Shown here one piece after another: positions 1 through 9,470 of a stretch of 64,000 nt of DNA. The notes beneath the pieces are model-generated. The model searched no databases. It was not told where the DNA came from and worked only from the letters and a program-made list of their open reading frames with translations. Position 1 is the first letter of the stretch, and each line of letters begins with the position of its first letter. The stretch lies in assembly GCA_013076295.1 (NCBI GenBank), contig RQOL01000784.1, positions 1-64,000 of the forward strand, written 5' to 3'. The translations under genes and the position numbers were made by a program. The DNA is from Sanderia malayensis (lineage: Eukaryota; Cnidaria; Scyphozoa; Semaeostomeae; Pelagiidae).

Positions 1-2430
1 GGTCGTAATGGTGGAAGGGATACCGAAATGAGAAATCCAATGGTGAAGGAAGTGACGTGCGACAGTTTCAGCTGTGATATCTGCGATTGGAATTGCTACT
101 GGCCATCGTGTAAATCGATCGATACAAGTGAGTAGATATCGAAATCCGTTCGAAGGTGGAAGTGGACCTACGAGATCGATATGTACGTGATCAAATCGAG
201 CATCTGGCGTAGCAAATGTGCCAATAGGTGCGACAGTGTGACGTTGAATTTTGGATCGTTGGCACGGAATGCAGGAACGAGTCCAACGTCGAAGGTCAGT
301 GTTGATGTTAGGCCAAACGTAGCGTGCGGTGATCAGATTCTGTGTGGCGCGAATACCCGGATGAGATAGAGAATGCAAGTGATCGAAGATGGAACGACGA
401 AAAGGGACTGGAACGTAGGGACGCGGAGTCCTAGTCGTTGTATCACAGAGTATAGTGCCAGGGGCGTTAGGAATGGGAAATTCCTTTAATTGAAGTGAAG
501 ATGTACCGTTCAATGGAGATAGATCTGTGTCTTCTTGCTGTGCCTTGGAGAGCAGTGTGAAATCGATTGGGGATGCCAGGTGTAATGAATTAACTTCAGT
601 TCTTGACAAAGCGTCAGCAACGACATTTTCTTTGCCAGTGATGTGACGGATGTCGGTGGTGAATTGCGATATGAAGTCAAGATGGCGAATTTCGCGTGGA
701 GAATGACGATCGGCAGACGAGGCTAATGCGTACGTTAATGGCTTATGGTCGGTGAGAACGTAAAATTTGCGACCTTCCAGACAATGTCGGAAATGACGAA
801 GTGAAAGATATACGGCGAGCAGTTCACGACCAAATGTACTATATTTGATTTCGGCGGGCTGTAATCGTTTTGAAAAGAATGAAATCGGCTGCCAAGAACC
901 GCTAATGCGTTGTTGTAGAACAGATCCTATGGCAACATTAGATGCATCGACCATGAGGCAATAGGGAGCATCGGGTGATGGATGTACCAGTAACGTAGCA
1001 TCGGAAAGTGCTGATTTAATGGCTGTAAATGCAGCAAGTGCAGCTTTGTCGAGATGAAGGGCGCTTCTGGTGTGTTTACCGCCCAGAAGATCTGTGAGTG
1101 GTTGAACGATGGTGGCACAGTTTGGAATAAAACGACGATAAAAGTTGATTAAACCTAGGAATTCGCGCAGTTGACGTAGTGATGTAGGTGCCGGAAAATC
1201 GCGTATTGCAGAAACTTTGGTTTGCAGCGGAGAAATTCCTTCTACGGAGATGTGATGACCGAGAAATTCGAGTGAAGATGAACCAAAGACACATTTTGCT
1301 GGGTTGATTACGACGCCAAATTCGGATAAACGAGTGAAGAGCAGATCTATATGTTGAAGGTGTTCTGCTTCTGAAGCGCTGGCAATGAGTAAGTCATCAA
1401 TATAAGCGTAAACAAAGTCAAGACCATGTAAAACTTGATTAATAAAACGTTGAAATGTTTGTGCAGCATTACGTAGACCAAATGGCATGCGGACAAACTC
1501 AAATAAACCGAAGGGGGTAGTAATGGCAGTTTTGGGAATATCAGCAGGTTCCACTGGGATTTGATGGTAGGCGCGAACGAGATCGATTTTTGAAAATATT
1601 GTTTTTCCATGTAGCATTGTTGTAAAATCTTGAATGTGTGGAATGGGGTAACGATCCGGAATTGTGACATTGTTAAGTCCGCGGTAATCACCACATGGTC
1701 TCCAATCGCCTAGGGTTGACTTAGGAACCATGTGAAGTGGAGAGGACCAACTGCTATTTGATGGCCGAATGATACCAAGTTGGAGCATGTGATCGAATTC
1801 GCGCTTGGCTATTGCCAATCGATCAGGTGCAAGACGGCGTGGACGGCTAAAGACAGGAGGACCTTTTGTTTCAATGTGGTGTGTAACGTTATGTTTAACT
1901 GCTGATTCATCATAGTTTGGTCTTGTTATTGAATGAAATTTGTTAAGAAGTTCCTTGTATTGGTGGTTAACTTCGGGAATCGCAAACATTAGCTGAGGTG
2001 AGATCTCTGATGAAGGAATGCCTTGAATTTTTAAGTTAGTTGTTGTATCGAATAGTAGACGATGACGAACGTTAACATTTAACGAAAAATATGAAAGGAA
2101 ATCGGCTCCAATAATAGGTGTGGGAATATCCGCAATAATAAAAATCCAACGAAAGAGTCGACGCAAACCAAGGTTCAAGGTTAACGATCGTTCACCATAC
2201 GTTGCAATGGACGAGTTATTAACGGCTTGAAGTTGGAGGTTAGTGACCTGGTTACGTTTGTCCGAAGGACGACATGGAATAACACTAACGGATGCGCCGG
2301 TATCTACTAAAAATCTAATTCCCGAATAACGGTCGGTGACGTAGTAGAGACGACTATTGTGTAATGTGCCAGAGGGTCTTGTCGCCGCTAAACTCTGGCT
2401 TGGCCGTTTCCCTGTTGTTGTGCACTGCGA
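1..2430 (-). CDS. pol: Ty3/gypsy Pol polyprotein (partial, runs off left edge)
   Basis: The minus strand reads open from about 2430 to the window edge. In order it encodes an aspartic protease (DTGAS, about 2292-2306), a reverse transcriptase ([12 protein letters not shown] block and catalytic YIDD near 1395-1410), RNase H ([10 protein letters not shown] near 745), a zinc-binding integrase head (about 250-380) and the start of the integrase core (IDLVGPLP, then [11 protein letters not shown] near 100-130). Pol begins in the -1 frame relative to gag, whose TAG lies at 2388-2390, so expression probably needs a -1 frameshift. I see no stop within the part read, which suggests a fairly young copy. 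The product would copy and integrate the element. The C-terminal integrase and 3' LTR lie outside the window. Confidence 0.9.
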
Positions 2431-2628
2431 GCTGGCTGTGGAGGAGCAGTAGGGGTTACGTCAGCAACGTATGAGCAAGGTGGGGTGCAACGATGGGCCC
2501 GCTGACCGAACCTCTTATGATACCAGCATTTTGGCTGTGGCATGAAGTCCGGACGACGGGGAGAACGGAAACGCTGTCTGCTGAAGTTGTTTCGAAATGG
2601 CGATCGTGAGCGTTGAGAATAATTTGGT
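2388..2628 (-). pseudogene. gag: Ty3/gypsy gag, 3' part (interrupted)
   Basis: The minus strand encodes an arginine-rich segment and then the variant knuckle CWYHKRFGQRAHRCTPPC (about 2490-2543), typical of the end of Gag in animal gypsy elements. It stops at the TAG at 2388-2390. The reading frame is broken at 2628 by the transposon at 2629-7386 and resumes on its far side at 7387. No capsid region is found upstream, so this gag was already short or decayed. Confidence 0.8.
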
Positions 2629-2905
2629 ATGGCACGCCATTTGTGTCAAAAGTCGTTTTAAAATTTGAAAATGGTTTTAAAATATGAAATCAGTTCTAAA
2701 TTCTTTGAAATTAGTTTTAAAATAGTGGAAGTTGTTTCAAAACTAACAAATTAGTTTTAAAAACCTCAGAAATGGTTTTAAAATTTATGGGATTCGTTTA
2801 AAAATTCTAAGTTGCTTTAAAAATTCAGAAGTTGTTTTAAAAAGTTTTTTTCTAGAGTGTAATTAGTTCTGTATCCTGCCGTGGTTTTAAAATTTGTTTT
2901 AATAG
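2629..2905. repeat. Left terminal inverted repeat with periodic GTTTTAAAA motifs
   Basis: The outer ~45 bases match the right end almost perfectly. Further in, both ends consist of degenerate units of roughly 20-25 bases centred on GTTTTAAAA, and they share the landmark TTCTGTATCCT (2868-2878). The HECT start codon lies about 160 bases inside. Such subterminal repeats often bind transposase; here they may also act as promoters. Both roles are inferred. Confidence 0.85.
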
Positions 2906-3067
2906 TTTCAAAAATGCGAAAGTTATTTAAAACCTCGAAAACAGTTTTGAAAAGTGGGATTTAAAATCCGAATCCGAAGTGGCTTTAAAAATCTGAAAGT
3001 GGTTTTAAAGTCAACTTTTGTCACACACCACCGTGTCACATGTTTAAAGCGTAGTACAGTGTGAAGC

Positions 3068-5272
3068 ATGGCGGACGACAGCAACCGCAGTCGTTCGTTG
3101 ATAAATCGTATTTTGGGAGATTTGGGTGAATTAGCAAATGTCATTGGTAGCAGCCAGAACCAGAATGTGGATGTTGGTCAAAGCTCGAATCCAGTGGAAG
3201 ATGAAATGAAGCAGCTGTTTCATACAAGAGGAAGAAGTGACGGCCACGGGCCTAATAATATTACTACTGCTGATGCTGCAAGTGCTGCCAGTACTAGTAG
3301 GCCCAGTAGGACTAGTGGTGCTGAGTCAATGAGTAACACACCAAGCAGTGCCTATTCCACACCTGAACTTGCTTCTCCATTACCGGGACCTGCCTTTCCA
3401 TCGCCTAGACTTGGTGTTAATTCACCTTTGCCAACAATGCAAAGCCAAAGAGAAAGATATGTTTTTGGCAACACAACATCAAGGTCTGCTCCTGCTGTGT
3501 TCAATCCCTTTATTCACAACAGGAGTGGACGTGGGATCACAACACCTTACTCACGAAAAACTAACAAACAGTTAAAAACTGCAAAAAACATAAACACCAA
3601 AGTTGTTAGTGGAAATTTCACTCTGGATCTTGTTCTCATGGGAGGACCTGATGAGTTAACTGTGCCGCTGCAGGCAAAAAAACAGCTACTGGTGGAAGAA
3701 GGTCATTTATTATATGGATGGAAGCTTTGCAAAGAGTATTCAGCCCTTCAAGTCATTAATGCACTCAGGGATGCATTTGCTTCACATATTCCTGCAGATG
3801 CTAAGATCAAAATTATGGTCTCAGTCAATAAGAAGCTTGTAACACCCCCTCTTGGTCCAGGACAAGAACTTGATGGTGTAATGTGTCACAAACTTTTCAA
3901 GGGCAAACCACTTTATTTATTGCCAGATATCAATCTACTAAAGGAAGGAGAAGATGTTTATGTCTCAGACTCAGAGCTGCTTCATGATCCATTTGATGAT
4001 CCGGAGCTTGCTGAGAACAGAAGCTGTGAACAGGAGGAAAGCTGGAAATCATCCAAGACAGATAATCAGCTAACCTCTGCAGCAGGAACAAATAAGGTAG
4101 AGTCAAAGTGGTTTGGCTCACTGAAGGCTGAAATAAAATGGCTAACTCCGCATTCTTATCAATTCCCTGACCATGATTCAATGAAGATAATGTCTGTGCG
4201 CAGGAAAAACTTGTGGATGGATGGGATGAAGAAAATTTCACTGTTCTACCCTACTCTGTCACAAGAAAGCCCATTCATTGTCCAATTCGTAGGAGAATCA
4301 GGAGCAGATTATGGTGGTCCCAAAAGGGAGTTCTTCGCAGAGATGATGAGGTTGGCTGAAAATGAGTTAATGCAAGGATCTGATAGGAAGCTTACCTTCC
4401 AGAGAGATTCCGGAAAGCTTCACGCAAAGATGTATGAGAGTTATGGGAAACTGATATCATTGTCATTCCTGTATGGGTTTCCTGGACCCAAATGTTTTGC
4501 ACCAACTCTGGTATCATACATCCTAGGGCATGATATAGGCGATTCTACAATAGAAGAGATCCCTGATTTTGAAGCAAGATCAAGAATATCTGTAATATCA
4601 GAAGCAAAAGATGACTTAATGTTGAATCTTTCGCTGAGTACATTTGATGAGCGCTTTGATGCAGGACTGAACAAAGTTTCTTATGCTATAACTGAAAAAC
4701 CAGAAGTTGTGAAAGACATGATTTATCACTATGTTGTCTCAAAACAATTGGAAGAAGTGCAACAATTCAAGAAAGGCTTGGAACTTATGTCTGTCTTCTC
4801 TGCTCTGCAAAATCATCCCAATGAGGCATGCAAAGAGTTTCTTTTTACAGGTCTATCTGCGTCAAATGTTTTCAGCAGTTTTTCACCAGAATACAGTTGT
4901 GATGAAAAGAAACGTGAGATGGAATGTGACATTGTTTTCAATTTTAACAACTTTTTGGATGAGCTAGAAGCAGGCCCCAGTTGGAACAGCTTCAAAACCA
5001 TAGTAGACCTGGAATCTGAGGCAGAGGAAGTTATACAGCTCAACTTACACGATGTCCTGCAATTCATCTGTGGATCACGACATATTGCATCTGGTGGAAT
5101 GAGTGGGAAGCTGATGTTCCTTCATGACACAGACCATGGTAAACGTGTACAAGTCAATACATGCATTGTCAACATCACATTTCCTGTTACAGCTAGATAT
5201 ACCATCTCAGAATCATTCAACAAGAACTTTGGAGAGGATATAATTTGTTCCCCCGGCTTTGGACAGGTATGA
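3068..5272 (+). CDS. HECT-type E3 ubiquitin ligase (transposon-borne, G2E3-like)
   Basis: A 734-residue intact protein. Residues 1-180 are Ser/Thr/Pro-rich and look disordered. About 180-300 is an unassigned globular region. About 365-734 is a HECT domain, with the N-lobe signature GESGADYGGPKREFF and the C-lobe NTCIVNITFP. Cys699 (codon 5162-5164) is the expected ubiquitin-accepting cysteine, and the chain ends GFGQV, as HECT proteins commonly do. The family transfers ubiquitin from E2 through a thioester to substrate lysines. No RING, PHD or WW domain is visible, so substrate choice is unknown. It resembles the G2E3-like HECT proteins that are numerous in fish and cnidarian genomes. It lies inside the transposon, converging on the integrase gene with a ~340-bp gap, so it is probably cargo. 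The stop codon overlaps a splice-donor-like CAGGTATG, so a further 3' exon is possible but not needed. Confidence 0.93.
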   Translation: MADDSNRSRSLINRILGDLGELANVIGSSQNQNVDVGQSSNPVEDEMKQLFHTRGRSDGHGPNNITTADAASAASTSRPSRTSGAESMSNTPSSAYSTPELASPLPGPAFPSPRLGVNSPLPTMQSQRERYVFGNTTSRSAPAVFNPFIHNRSGRGITTPYSRKTNKQLKTAKNINTKVVSGNFTLDLVLMGGPDELTVPLQAKKQLLVEEGHLLYGWKLCKEYSALQVINALRDAFASHIPADAKIKIMVSVNKKLVTPPLGPGQELDGVMCHKLFKGKPLYLLPDINLLKEGEDVYVSDSELLHDPFDDPELAENRSCEQEESWKSSKTDNQLTSAAGTNKVESKWFGSLKAEIKWLTPHSYQFPDHDSMKIMSVRRKNLWMDGMKKISLFYPTLSQESPFIVQFVGESGADYGGPKREFFAEMMRLAENELMQGSDRKLTFQRDSGKLHAKMYESYGKLISLSFLYGFPGPKCFAPTLVSYILGHDIGDSTIEEIPDFEARSRISVISEAKDDLMLNLSLSTFDERFDAGLNKVSYAITEKPEVVKDMIYHYVVSKQLEEVQQFKKGLELMSVFSALQNHPNEACKEFLFTGLSASNVFSSFSPEYSCDEKKREMECDIVFNFNNFLDELEAGPSWNSFKTIVDLESEAEEVIQLNLHDVLQFICGSRHIASGGMSGKLMFLHDTDHGKRVQVNTCIVNITFPVTARYTISESFNKNFGEDIICSPGFGQV

Positions 5273-5611
5273 TGGTCAAGTTATGAAGTAGGCACTCTTT
5301 TTCTAGATAGTGATTTAATGTTTGGTTACAATCCTGTTTTGTTAAGTTTACTTTTCTAAATTTATTATGTATTTAGCTGTGATCTTTGTTGAAGCGGAAA
5401 AATAGAAAATTAATTCGACTATCCGCCTTGAAAATACAAAAGAGCAATAAAATAGGCGTAGTATCATAATAGTTACCTTTCGTTACAATAATTATGGGTG
5501 TGCCAAAGTAAGAAATTGAAAATTAGGGGAAGGTGGTTGAAGGAATTTTTTCAACAGAATTTTGTATCAATTATTTGTATCGTTTATTGTTTGAATATCT
5601 AACTTGTAACA

Positions 5612-7057
5612 TCAGAAAAAGTTATCTTCAATTAAATGCAGCACGTGTAGATAATTTCCTATCCCGTGATTGCCGTCATCGCCAAGTGGATCTACTGTTG
5701 CACTGAGAAATTGAAGAAATTCTTCTGAAAGTGCAACCATATTATCAGGAATCACAACATTGTTATCGGTTTGAATATCTTCGTATGTTCCATCATAGTC
5801 AATTCCATAGTTGGAATGGCTTGCAGCTTCTTCACATTCTAGTTCTTCGCCCATCGTTTGCATCAGCATAGATTGTTGAAAGAGGTTATTTGGTGAAATA
5901 TTCCCCATGGTCCGCAAACCATGATTGTTCCATTGTTCTACAAATTCTTGGAGAGACAAATTGACTCTTGGTAAAAATGCATAGTGAAGAGCAGCTATAT
6001 GTGCTTCATCAAGCTGGTCTAGGTATCCCTCTCTTTCCAGATACTGGAAAATCTCGCGGTAAAGCAGGGTAACAACCCTATTTACTTCTGACCACAGTCT
6101 CTCGATCCGTTGATTATGAACAGACTTCCCCGTAATGAAACTTCCTTTCCCCGTTCCTCTATTATGAAGCATGAATCTGGCAACTTGAACATTTTCAGTT
6201 CCCATGTCTGCTCGAACTCGAATTGGTAGTCCAGTTTCGCGCACACCATTTTCAAAAAGTGACAGCACTGTATTGGACTTATTATTATTTTCACATTTTA
6301 GATAAATGATTTTCCTGCTGTACCCGTCAATACATCCATGCAAAACCATTCTCCAATGAATCAATTTATGGTTTGAGTCAATGTGCCATAAAAAATTAGC
6401 GCCCGGAACATTGTAAGTTCGTCTTTTTATAGCGAATCGTTTCCTCAGTTGCCTCCCAACAGGATCAACTAACCTGAGTCTTTCACGTAGTCTCCATCTC
6501 TGAACATTTATTCCTCGACTTTTCAACCCACCGCGTACATATGTCTCGCCTGCATTAGCAGTTAGCGACAATATTTCTCTTATGAAATTATCCAATTCAG
6601 CATCACTGATATTACTAAACGTTGATTCGATTCCATACTCATTTACTCTTCTGATTATGGTTGAGCGGCTTACATGTAACAACCTCCCGATTCCAGTCCA
6701 AGTCATGCCTGTTTCATGAAAGTTTTCTAAAAGTTCCTTGCTTATACAGAACTTTGGCCGCCCTGCAGTAGCGTAGGACTGCAAGTTTGGGCGTGGTGGC
6801 TGTCCATCATAATCATGCTTGATTCTTTCAAGCCGTGAATAGCCCATGTCCAAATCACGATTTAAAGAATCTACGAGATCTTCAAGATTCTCCAGGATAT
6901 TAAAGCTTGCAATGTTTCCCAGCACATCTATACTATTTTGTATCTTTCTGCATGAATATTCAATTAGATTTATACTATTAATATCCAGACCTTCGTACAA
7001 TTGCTCAACATAACTTTTGAGTGACTCAAAGAAGACACTCAGTTCATTTCTATCCAT
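5612..7057 (-). CDS. DDE integrase / transposase of the HECT transposon
   Basis: 481 residues, intact. Residues 1-95 are probably helical. About 100-140 is a helix-turn-helix ([19 protein letters not shown]), followed by a linker domain. About 215-335 is a retroviral-type integrase core with [11 protein letters not shown] (Asp227), RADMGTEN (Asp284) and NQRIERLW (Glu319), a D-x56-D-x34-E triad. The acidic tail to 481 has no recognised domain. This rve-type family is seen as many lone 'uncharacterised' proteins in animal genomes. Its position inside the right terminal repeat, with all catalytic residues present, makes it the likely transposase. It should cut the ATGGCACGCC ends and join them to 8-bp staggered target sites. 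Confidence 0.92.
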   Translation of the reverse strand: MDRNELSVFFESLKSYVEQLYEGLDINSINLIEYSCRKIQNSIDVLGNIASFNILENLEDLVDSLNRDLDMGYSRLERIKHDYDGQPPRPNLQSYATAGRPKFCISKELLENFHETGMTWTGIGRLLHVSRSTIIRRVNEYGIESTFSNISDAELDNFIREILSLTANAGETYVRGGLKSRGINVQRWRLRERLRLVDPVGRQLRKRFAIKRRTYNVPGANFLWHIDSNHKLIHWRMVLHGCIDGYSRKIIYLKCENNNKSNTVLSLFENGVRETGLPIRVRADMGTENVQVARFMLHNRGTGKGSFITGKSVHNQRIERLWSEVNRVVTLLYREIFQYLEREGYLDQLDEAHIAALHYAFLPRVNLSLQEFVEQWNNHGLRTMGNISPNNLFQQSMLMQTMGEELECEEAASHSNYGIDYDGTYEDIQTDNNVVIPDNMVALSEEFLQFLSATVDPLGDDGNHGIGNYLHVLHLIEDNFF

Positions 7058-7114
7058 GACTGGCTGTGTCTTTGAGAATTGTGGTAACTGATGAATATAT
7101 TGCTTTTAAAACAA

Positions 7115-7386
7115 GTTTTTAAAACCATTTTCGAATTTTTAAAACTAATTTCAAATTTTGAAACCACTTCGAAGGATACAGAATTAATTCCATTTTTAAA
7201 ATCACTTTTGAACTTTTGAAACCAACTTCAAATTTTAAAACCATTTCTAAGATTTTTAAAACTAATTTCTGTTTTTTTAAACAATTTCCACTTATTGAAA
7301 CTAGTTTCGAGGAATTTAAAGCCGGTTTCATATTTTAGAACCATTTTCAAATTTTAAAACGACTTTTGACACATATGGCGTGCCAT
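7115..7386. repeat. Right terminal inverted repeat of the HECT transposon
   Basis: The reverse complement matches the left end, including ATGGCACGCCAT and the inner TTCTGTATCCT landmark (7174-7184 here), with mismatches rising inward. The integrase start codon at 7057 lies about 60 bases inside it. Confidence 0.85.
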
Positions 7387-7486
7387 AATTTGGTCTTCGA
7401 AAATTGGATTCGGAATTAATTTGGGTAGTGAGAGCTTCTACCTGTTTGGTTAACTGATTGATTTGCAATTGGAGAAAGGATGTCAT
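7387..7486 (-). pseudogene. gag: Ty3/gypsy gag, short 5' part
   Basis: From an ATG at 7484-7486 the minus strand encodes a short coiled, Gln-rich stretch (LQLQINQLTKQVEALTTQI) that runs straight into the target duplication. The frame continues beyond the transposon at 2628, so the two parts were one open frame before insertion. Upstream, this frame meets a stop and no capsid sequence is recognisable before the PBS. Confidence 0.65.
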
Positions 7487-7762
7487 ATTTTTGTTGGTAT
7501 ATTTCCTTTGTATTTAATTGTAGGCCTGTTTTGACTGCAAAGGTGGTTCACGCTGAGGATGTCTCAAAAACTTGTGAAATTGTTTATATGTTTACACGTT
7601 GTAAATTGCCGCGTGTGTGATTAGCTCAATCGATAAAATGCAAAATAATGTATATGTGTTTTTATTACGGTATTGTTCTTTTTCGTATGCTTCGGCCAAG
7701 TTAGATAATACGTATGCAGCGTAAATATACAAAGCAATTAAGAACGAAAGCTGTTCCTTCGA

Positions 7763-7780
7763 GTCACGTCGTGGTCACCA
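7763..7780 (-). promoter_or_regulatory. Gypsy primer-binding site
   Basis: On the minus strand TGGTGACCACGACGTGAC lies one base inside the LTR, where a tRNA 3' end primes minus-strand DNA synthesis. TGGTGACCCCGACGTGA-like sites are common in animal gypsy elements. The tRNA itself was not identified. Confidence 0.75.
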
Positions 7781-7781
7781 A

Positions 7782-8047
7782 TTTAGTAATTTAGTAATGC
7801 TGAAGTAGCTACTAACTGAGTAACTAAATGTTGCGTTTAATTAAATATAAGTTGCGAGGTTGGGTGTGTCGTAAATACTTAAGCAAATAAGGTTAAGAGT
7901 AGGTTATGGTTAGGCGTTTGGCTATAAAAGGCTAATGAATATGTTTGTTTAGATAATAGTTGATAAATATGGTTAATTGTTAGGATGGGTGTTATGATTC
8001 GCTAGTTAGTTGAAGTGCTCATTGGTAAGGCTGCTGAGCACACTACA
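7782..8047 (-). repeat. Gypsy 5' LTR
   Basis: In element orientation it runs from TGTAGTGTGC (8047) to TTACTAAA (7782), next to the PBS. A second copy, a solo LTR, is at 49462-49868 and fixes both ends. The two differ by scattered substitutions and by an extra ~140-base segment in the solo copy. The 3' LTR of this element is outside the window. Confidence 0.85.
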
Positions 8048-9443
8048 GTATCAGTCAGCTCAAGATTCTATGATAAGGACATTTCAAGACAATGCAGCTC
8101 ACATTGACAGAAATGAAAAACATGGCTCAAAACTCACATGGCCACTTTTGTCTGACAAAAATGCTTGTTCCCTTAAGAGGAAAATGAATGCATTTTTGAA
8201 GATACAGAACCGTCACTGCATTGTAATATTAAAGTCCAAAAGTTATCATCTGAAAATGTAGACAAACAGGATGTTGGCAAAAAGGATAGGTCATCAGGTA
8301 AAAGGGATAGGCTGTCTTACTACAGAAAATACTATCAGGAGAAAAAGATGACTACAAGAAAGCCTCGAGTTAGAGTTATTATTCAAACTAACAAGAGCAA
8401 GTCACAAAGTTTATTCAAAACCAACAACAAAAGACAATAAGTTAAAGAACATTACATCAACACATTGCAAATCCTCAAATGAATTTTCAACAGAGTGCTT
8501 CAATAGATGTGACATGGCCCTGCATGTCACATTAGGAACAATGGCCTTCCTTTGTCCCAAAGCTGGTAGTTCACAAAAAAATTTGCACCATTTTTGTCAG
8601 AAAATGGCAAACTTTCAAGAACAGCATTTGTGATTGGTTAATGAAACAATGCTACAGTATGAACACTAATCACAACCCTACCACAACCTTTCTATTTTAT
8701 GTGAATCAATTGTTCCCAAGAACCAATCAGGAATAGCTTGTTTTGAAAGTTTTCAAAACGAGCTTTTTAATGGATTTGGTCGTTTTTTATGGCAAGTTCC
8801 CGCGGTTATGTTTGCTCAGTTTTGCGAAATATTTTCAGCGAGGATCTTTCTCCCAAAACTGGTAGTTTTGATTAACTATTGTTTCTGAATGCAACTGGTA
8901 ATTGTACCTATGGAAGTACAAATGTTCCAAAACCGGTTGACGGACAAAGGTAGAACCCAGTGGTAGAACCGCTTGTGTCAAACACGGGTTCAAATATTTT
9001 ACAGTACTTGCCCTTCCCCTGCTTTTCTTGTCATTTCTGCGTTTGAAACGTGGGCATTGAATAGCAGCAGCTATTTCTAGTTATTATCGTGTTTAATTTT
9101 ATCTTAATTCCACTGCCGTACGTAGATATATTATAGTTTTGAAACATTAACTTTGCCAGAACACCTAGTGTGCCAGACTTTAGCTGTTTCAATTTTGTTA
9201 TGTCTTATTGCATTCCAGTATATCAGTAATATTAAGTTGAATTTAGAGATTTTATCCGATTTTTCTACAAAATGTTATAAATATCTATCTTGCATTATCA
9301 ATAAATATGAAATGGTTCCTCTGGTGGCAAGCCTCACTCATACGACCCGGTCAGATTGTTGTTGAGATGGTTGAATAATATTGGGCATCTCCAGCATCCC
9401 TTCACATATCAACCACATACGTCACTTACATTTTAAGTCGGTT
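8048..9443. other. Intergenic flank left of Ginger1; no recognised gene
   Basis: A short open stretch lies about 8270-8440 (plus strand, Lys-rich) with no recognised motif. 8547-8952 has a weak pair of inverted CCTTTGTCC ends and repeated CTGGTAGTT, possibly a decayed MITE. Otherwise A+T-rich sequence with nothing I can name. Confidence 0.5.
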
Positions 9444-9470
9444 CCGGTGTAATATGCGTTTCGGTAACCT

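Larger units (their letters stand above)
2629..7386. mobile_element. DNA transposon carrying HECT ligase and DDE integrase genes
   Basis: A 4758-bp element. Both ends begin ATGGCACGCCAT in opposite orientation and share about 270 bp of inverted repeat. The 8 bases AATTTGGT flank it on both sides (2621-2628 and 7387-7394), a clean target-site duplication inside gypsy gag. It holds two intact genes in convergent orientation, a HECT-domain protein (plus) and a retroviral-like integrase (minus), each starting just inside one terminal repeat. The integrase is the expected transposase. The superfamily is uncertain: the integrase resembles the rve-type family repeated in fish and cnidarian genomes, and an IS3EU- or Ginger-like affiliation is possible. 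The intact frames and perfect duplication suggest recent insertion. Confidence 0.9.

Noticed and set aside
5262..5275. Reading the HECT gene end as a splice donor (CAGGTATG) leading to another exon
   Set aside because: GFGQV followed by a stop is already a normal HECT C-terminus and a poly(A)-like AATAAA follows at 5446, so no further exon is needed.
8547..8952. Possible MITE with CCTTTGTCC ends
   Set aside because: Only ~9 bases match, the inner sequence is not symmetric and no target duplication is visible.
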